The translations under genes were made by a program, and so were the position numbers. Below are positions 25,901 to 26,035 of a stretch of DNA of 26,035 nucleotides, piece by piece. Every line of letters begins with the position of its first letter. Position 1 is the first letter of the stretch. Source of the stretch: a virus. The notes beneath the pieces were generated by a model. That model made no database searches, was not told where the DNA came from, and saw nothing but the letters and a program-made list of their open reading frames with translations. Where the stretch lies: IMG/VR virus record IMGVR_UViG_3300006735_000204, positions 1 through 26,035 of that record, one strand, 5' to 3'.

Positions 25901-26035
25901 TTTGTTCATCAAGTGCAATATATTGATCAATATTTTGAATTAAATCAATAGGAGCACTTTTAAATTCTTGAGAAAGATAATATTGCTCTAAAAACTCTGA
26001 GATAAGCGGAAAATCATTCGCAACATAAGTTGGAA
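13908..26035 (-). CDS. Giant virion structural protein in the gp7 position (5' end outside window)
   Basis: The frame is open from the window edge to TAA at 13908-13910, giving at least 4041 residues. No start codon occurs before a TTG at 25596-25598, and that TTG is not the start: coding continues upstream with PTYVANDFPLISEFLEQYYL and LIKIDDEIILYTGK. Counting from the edge, visible elements are: FCCH-like 'NH-x-G' repeats near 575, 935, 1845 and 2990; a YHYH-like domain near 1215-1335 (GWAYDGNPIYGPYGY); a non-repetitive helical stretch near 2400-2600 (LRDHRFTQERQLMIVDLIHD); a FVNSILQKPGVAYEF module near 3575; and at least 15 Gly-x-Gly-Tyr units. It ends with DYSWGKVIL and RYVRFKKFSS. It is most likely a baseplate or peripheral fibre protein, judged by position next to gp8. 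Homology to T4 gp7 (1032 aa) is not visible. Exact role unknown. Confidence 0.93.
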   Translation of the reverse strand, partial: PTYVANDFPLISEFLEQYYLSQEFKSAPIDLIQNIDQYIALDEQTNINHTIVLSDDIDEFATTININPSESPAGTQKFPETNGLIKIDDEIILYTGKTQYSFTGCIRGFVGVSSYKSDVDPESLVFESTAAAEHKSDATIENLTCLFLTEFLKKTKVQLLPGLSDRTLFPGLDQNKFIKQSKDFYSSKGTDESFKILFKVLYGENIDIVRTKEYLFTPSNAQNLVTSNFVVESIVGDPKELELQTVFQDYPAKAYTSIYDVEEIKVGFGKTYYRLSFDSGYNRDSRVLGATYGNFKVSPKTHAIGNVSAGSTFIDVDSTVGFETSGNLFVKYPNNTANPTGIVSYTSKTLTQFLGCSNIEDTIVDGDSVGISSFVYNKPDDGFNIDVRVGSVLTGFSKPKEAHDFKVADNFKIKSLGVNDNRFKFKNWFYSNPVQYTIDSIEIISTSSPQTYKLILKKEHYLKIGDELTINDIFGTESSDCTVSDVISSTTVFIKTSGNINVSGSYYIRKKISKVNSLEFTFLKKFQANVQNIYKKKYSDSLLVASNSLPSYATQPIVTGKKQNILSGTFTGDTFTIIDHGYYTGESVYYTPQKIVTTSSFDGEEFTETSIISSLFDGETGGEGIYFVKRVDDNNIKLAKSLSNIYRSNFVILSGSPTVEDNILEPQEVHDKFVEPQKLYREISTPIETYSPEETAIGPTGVLINGVEILNYKSGDLVYFGPIQDIEVTSPGDGFDVINPPELLIEDAVGTGATGFLAVEGSLRQINIVDSGFDYIENPTISITGGNGSDAKASASLKLIDHSVEFFSDPQSERVGLGATQSTIGFSTYHKLRSGEEVIYRTDAQNGVGGLSTDAVYYTSIVSPTTVKLHTKLADAVVGINTVTLTFFGIGKHRLECVNKKAVIDAINIIDNGSGYQTKKRSVSVAGINTALDTITIKNHDYNSGEIVRYSVGSGNTISGLTDGTDYYITKIDSDSFRLSQIGTSDQGREFFYNTRQYVDIISKGSGTQYFNYQPISVTVKGAVGIASVGTDTFKAVVQPIFRGSLTSIHLESGGSGYGDSEIINLNRKPSVSIISGQNAQVTPIVTADGRIIEVIVSNVGSKYTSTPDLVINGTGIGCVLTPIIENGRLLEVKVIEPGIGYTQDTTSIDVVTTETRAEFNPIIKTWRFNLFEKLYQNKELKDDDVVISESSSGKFGLQCYHMYAPRKLRELLFSLGEGGETLFGTPDLKIVNSKETEFTDHSPIIGWAYDGNPIYGPYGYSGSNGGIVTLMKSSYRLNELRTDGPPTSIYPLGFFTEDYTYYENNDDSYLDRNNGRFCITPDFPKGIYAYFATISSGNVSSSEAFKNFKEPQFPYLIGDKYNSTPITFNFENSANQDDYDLNNQDWCRNTYSYNLNDPDLEFPYIYVPNNLSQTGEIVSTNKNGIGGIEIKNGGDFYKVGDLVNFSDTGTTGFGAAGKVSLLKGKTVLSITSNETIISNSSFLPINEKGHYSVESDTPHSFNDLDIVTISGMSTTSSQIEGSYTIEVKNESFRLVGTGTTGVSIGSSTVTGIVTFFNVRGGDLNSSSIVPNDILGIGTEQVKVLNVDKLNSRFRVLRAVNGVDGIHTIGSVLTEIPRRFIINAGFKTTYEFRRNKEIYFTPVEALGLGTATEVGSGTTITFGNPGAGSTQIFIPTKSVFIKGHNLKTGDSLTYSPNGGTEIQYNESGSIGVAKTFTDGQTLFVAKISDDLIGIATVRVGLGTDGFIGVGNTARTIFFTNVGAGSTHSFATRYDNLTGDITKRSVTVVTKENHSLHKDHRVFIDVNPSLSSTYKVKYNSLNRRILVGINTFASSGINTTTNTFTITNHGYQSGDKVIHNDNIFYIVKVDNNNFRLSNTHHDATKLKPSIVSIASTAAGEFGLVNPPIPAYRSSSVVFDMSDTSLSYIKQTSSYSAFRLNFYLDENCTSKWKTDGSSNTFDVIRNGLPGINTDATVTVTIGQSTPQTLYYKVEPITDNDLSENQLQIVIDDEVVGNNQLQSKNSVYNGSRRVAIARTNSFDFNLAEVPERDSYVSTSSSISYITDCVHTDGPIAKVDITSTGKNYNILPEISSITTINGVRADLAATSDIIGQIEKIKINDIGYDFPTDTTLKPSASLPQIIKVDGFAKINFIGITSAGRGYTSAPKLLAFDGETGSRITDLDLNYNLGDSEVTILRNTSGINNVVPTLLPIQNSNGVGISTVGFNTITQDVTLTMSVGFSTSDSFPFNVDDKVLVENISVGVGSTGKGFNSENYDYKLFTVTSVTPNIGGIGSITYNIADDLSTGEVPGVFDPINSSGIVIPQKFFPIFDTIVEVSNYLPGEIVTTNGKSGTVQSWDRGTKTLRVLSTDDFVVNDKIRGLTSELIGIASSVTAYECYFDLGPSTNIFEGNQSYSGILNTDLQRLQDNFYYQNFAYSLKSRIPFDTWNDVVSSTNHTLGYRKFGDLQIETTNKSPIRIGLSTELTDLSIISSLGGFTDTNCVFDFDIARENNLNFDIENGILSDEIILENRILSDFTESVGNRVLSIDDLSSQFNSNPRATQFSVVNSFSLDEFRFRKYITYLRDHRFTQERQLMIVDLIHDESFGYLNQYARLETVYDQGSFDFAISGNEGQLQFYPTRSSVNDYDITAISYNLNDNLLSTGSTVIGGSIIDSESVVVNSGTSETIVSIGDTYHSAKVLITIAPDVSNVSFGSTSTFNLNEFEAQELNIVHDGTNVSILEFGKLTTNSSPLSATGFGTYTAYLSGGQIKVDFNPSAGIGTTAVVNTMVVGLSSVSTGTSFTDMKHARIESKITSISASGSPTENVIGSYPSHISASTDRYDAAHFLVQVHDTTNNRYEFLEYIIVDDHVESISTHDTYDTEYGNIETHIGLGTFGSRINVVGAAATTELLYTPLSGIDAKVHVFMNALRLEDDQKDVISLVNGTIETGFAEYTGTDRDIKRSFPLEHKSDPIFERYFLGNDSSIVSVNADTIKIPNHFFVTGEQLRYTHAGIGSTQAISIASTTFPSTGITTTKLPQSGLFAVKVNDNEIKIATSAQNALSVIPQVVDITSVGIGTSHRFTSINQNPKVLVALDNLIQSPIVSTAVTSSLASNVVSTDDIIEFTGISSFFGGDLVRIGEEIMLIEGVGIGSTNFVRVRRQWMGTPLTGIDTGTTITKVVGNYNIVDNTLNFVEAPYGNTPLGTSTNAPDERDFQGISTSSTFQGRSFIRNAAPNSINETYYKNNVFDDISSDFNGIENTFTLTSDAANVTGISDEGAIVLINDIFQVSGATDNYELSENTGITSISFVGSGRTTQSAFVESMGRDVGVSSFPRGGIIVSVGSTEGFGYQPLVAAGGTATVSTAGTISAISIGNSGSGYRTGIQTTVNVSVGTTSVTGSNIVAIGTALISNGNITGVTITNPGSGYTTSSPPFVVFDSPSSYSAIPLQYSSSSSGVGTDATINVVVGQGSSIIDFELVNTGYGYGNGEVLTIPFGGATGIPTTSSFGSNEFQIQIEKIISDEFTGWSLGVLETLDNVNKFINGVRLDFPLLRSGNLISIMKSKGSKIELDHLLLIFVNSILQKPGVAYEFNGGSVITFKEAPKEGDDIKIVFYKGSGDELDVVDREVLETIKFGDEVTLNYDPDRGQREDLQENARTISTVTSIDTVKTIPYYGPGNTKDTTLERPIVWCRQTQDKIINGQEVGKDRELYEPVINPTANIISPIGIGSTIFYVDRLRPMFNLENESQDAPFRNSVQKEVTFIQPIVTVSAAATAVVSAAGTISSIVLSTGGVGYSTTPEVSIGIGSTRATAIATISGGVVTGVAISNPGTGYTTLTPPSVLIGPPTKETETNDVSSYEGDSGIIVGLGTNVGIGTTQMIFDLHIPYDSVLRDSTIVGTAITLSSISVDDYFIVRNSSVGIATTSITSLYSDNSTIIGIGTEFSDNVYAVDSVQLVSKSVAGVSTVVKRVFANVTNVPTGIVGITTSVFGDYSWGKVILSGRTKEVSYPANTMSGIGTNEVTGISTSTKLVRTRYVRFKKFSS
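14520..15925 (-). repeat. C-terminal cluster of Gly-x-Gly-Tyr repeats in the giant protein
   Basis: In order of translation: NSGSGYRTGIQTTVNV, NPGSGYTTSSPPFVVF, NTGYGYGNGEVLTI, then further on TGGVGYSTTPEVSI and NPGTGYTTLTPPSVLI. Spacers contain the recurrent VSAAATAVVSAAGTI and GIGTAL types of sequence. The PP following GYTT is shared by two units. The FVNSILQKPG module interrupts the cluster. Confidence 0.75.
15265..15320 (-). other. FVNSILQKPG-x-x-Y module in the giant protein
   Basis: The sequence LLLIFVNSILQKPGVAYEF is followed by GGSVITFKEAPKEGDDIKIV. The pattern '(V/I)-F-V-N-x-x-L-Q-x-P-G-x-x-Y ... I-x-F-x-x-A-P-x-x-G-D-x-I-x-V' is common in phage tail fibres and baseplate-attached proteins as a small beta sandwich. 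A weaker relative, IVLINDIFQVSGATDNYEL, lies upstream near 16170-16205. Confidence 0.6.
18596..18619 (-). other. Perfect 10-bp hairpin with a 4-base loop inside the giant gene
   Basis: Arms AGAGTCCTAT and ATAGGACTCT pair perfectly around the four-base loop CAGA on the transcript strand. It encodes S-P-I-R-I-G-L. No U-run follows, so it is not a terminator. A stem this long with so short a loop is expected well under once in 26 kb of random sequence. It may be a structural or pausing element, or chance. Confidence 0.5.
22030..22390 (-). other. YHYH-like domain within the giant protein
   Basis: Signature segments in order: GETLFGTPDL, then DHSPIIGWAYDGNPIYGPYG, then a variable loop, then PLGFFTEDYTYYEN, then NGRFCITPDFPKGIYAYFATI. 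The core 'SP-I-x-G-(W/F)-A-x-D-G-x-P-I-Y-GP' is the hallmark of the YHYH domain family. The role of this family in virions is not known to me. Confidence 0.75.
22595..23850 (-). repeat. N-terminal cluster of Gly-x-Gly-Tyr repeats in the giant protein
   Basis: In order of translation: SPGDGFDVINPPELLI, DSGFDYIENPTISI, then DNGSGYQTKKRSVSV, GGSGYGDSEIINL, NVGSKYTSTPDLVI and EPGIGYTQDTTSI. Several units are degenerate (GFD-Y and GSK-Y), which suggests old duplications. An FCCH-like unit at about 23170-23240 lies inside the cluster. Confidence 0.7.

Noticed and set aside
1-26035. tRNA genes, CRISPR arrays, insertion sequences or attachment sites
   Set aside because: No cloverleaf-like segment, regularly spaced DNA repeat, transposase or terminal inverted repeat was noticed. 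Coding genes fill nearly all the window.

Overview
The window is one contiguous, AT-rich block of virion genes from a T4-like (Straboviridae/Kyanoviridae-type) marine myovirus. Every supported gene lies on the minus strand, so transcription runs from high to low coordinates. Gene order and protein signatures match the baseplate, neck, tail-completion and terminase cluster of T4: gp8, then gp13, gp14, gp15, gp16 and gp17. The long baseplate proteins are of the kind seen in cyanophages and pelagiphages. They include a DUF4815 protein and a giant protein with a YHYH-like domain, and they carry many Gly-x-Gly-Tyr repeats. The host is most likely a marine cyanobacterium (Prochlorococcus or Synechococcus) or SAR11. 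No host-diagnostic gene is present, so the choice among these stays open.

Layout in the direction of transcription: (1) 26035-13908 is one giant gene of at least 4041 codons with its 5' end beyond the window, in the position of T4 gene 7. (2) 13874-12321 is gp8, a baseplate wedge protein. (3) 12314-4671 is a 2547-residue DUF4815 virion protein where T4 has genes 9-12. (4) 4669-3897 holds three small genes (75, 55 and 128 aa) in the slot that wac occupies in T4. (5) 3871-1575 holds neck proteins gp13 and gp14. (6) 1535-516 is gp15, the tail terminator. (7) 516-94 is gp16, the small terminase. (8) 69-1 is the first 23 codons of gp17, the large terminase.

The genes are tightly packed: TAATG stop/start overlaps at gp13/gp14 and gp15/gp16, and no gap longer than about 40 bases. 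Each of the four gaps longer than about 20 bases has a TAAATA-containing octamer, resembling the T4 late promoter core, at or beside the upstream stop codon. The products should act together late in infection. The giant protein, gp8 and the DUF4815 protein would build baseplate wedges and peripheral fibres. gp13 and gp14 would close the filled head, gp15 would cap the tail, and gp16 with gp17 would drive DNA packaging.

The most unusual feature is a shared set of small, probably beta-rich modules inserted into several otherwise unrelated T4-type proteins: gp8, gp14, gp15, the DUF4815 protein and the giant protein. There are at least four module types, and in gp8, gp14 and gp15 they sit beside or between core segments that still align with T4. 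No tRNA, CRISPR array, insertion sequence or plus-strand gene is supported.
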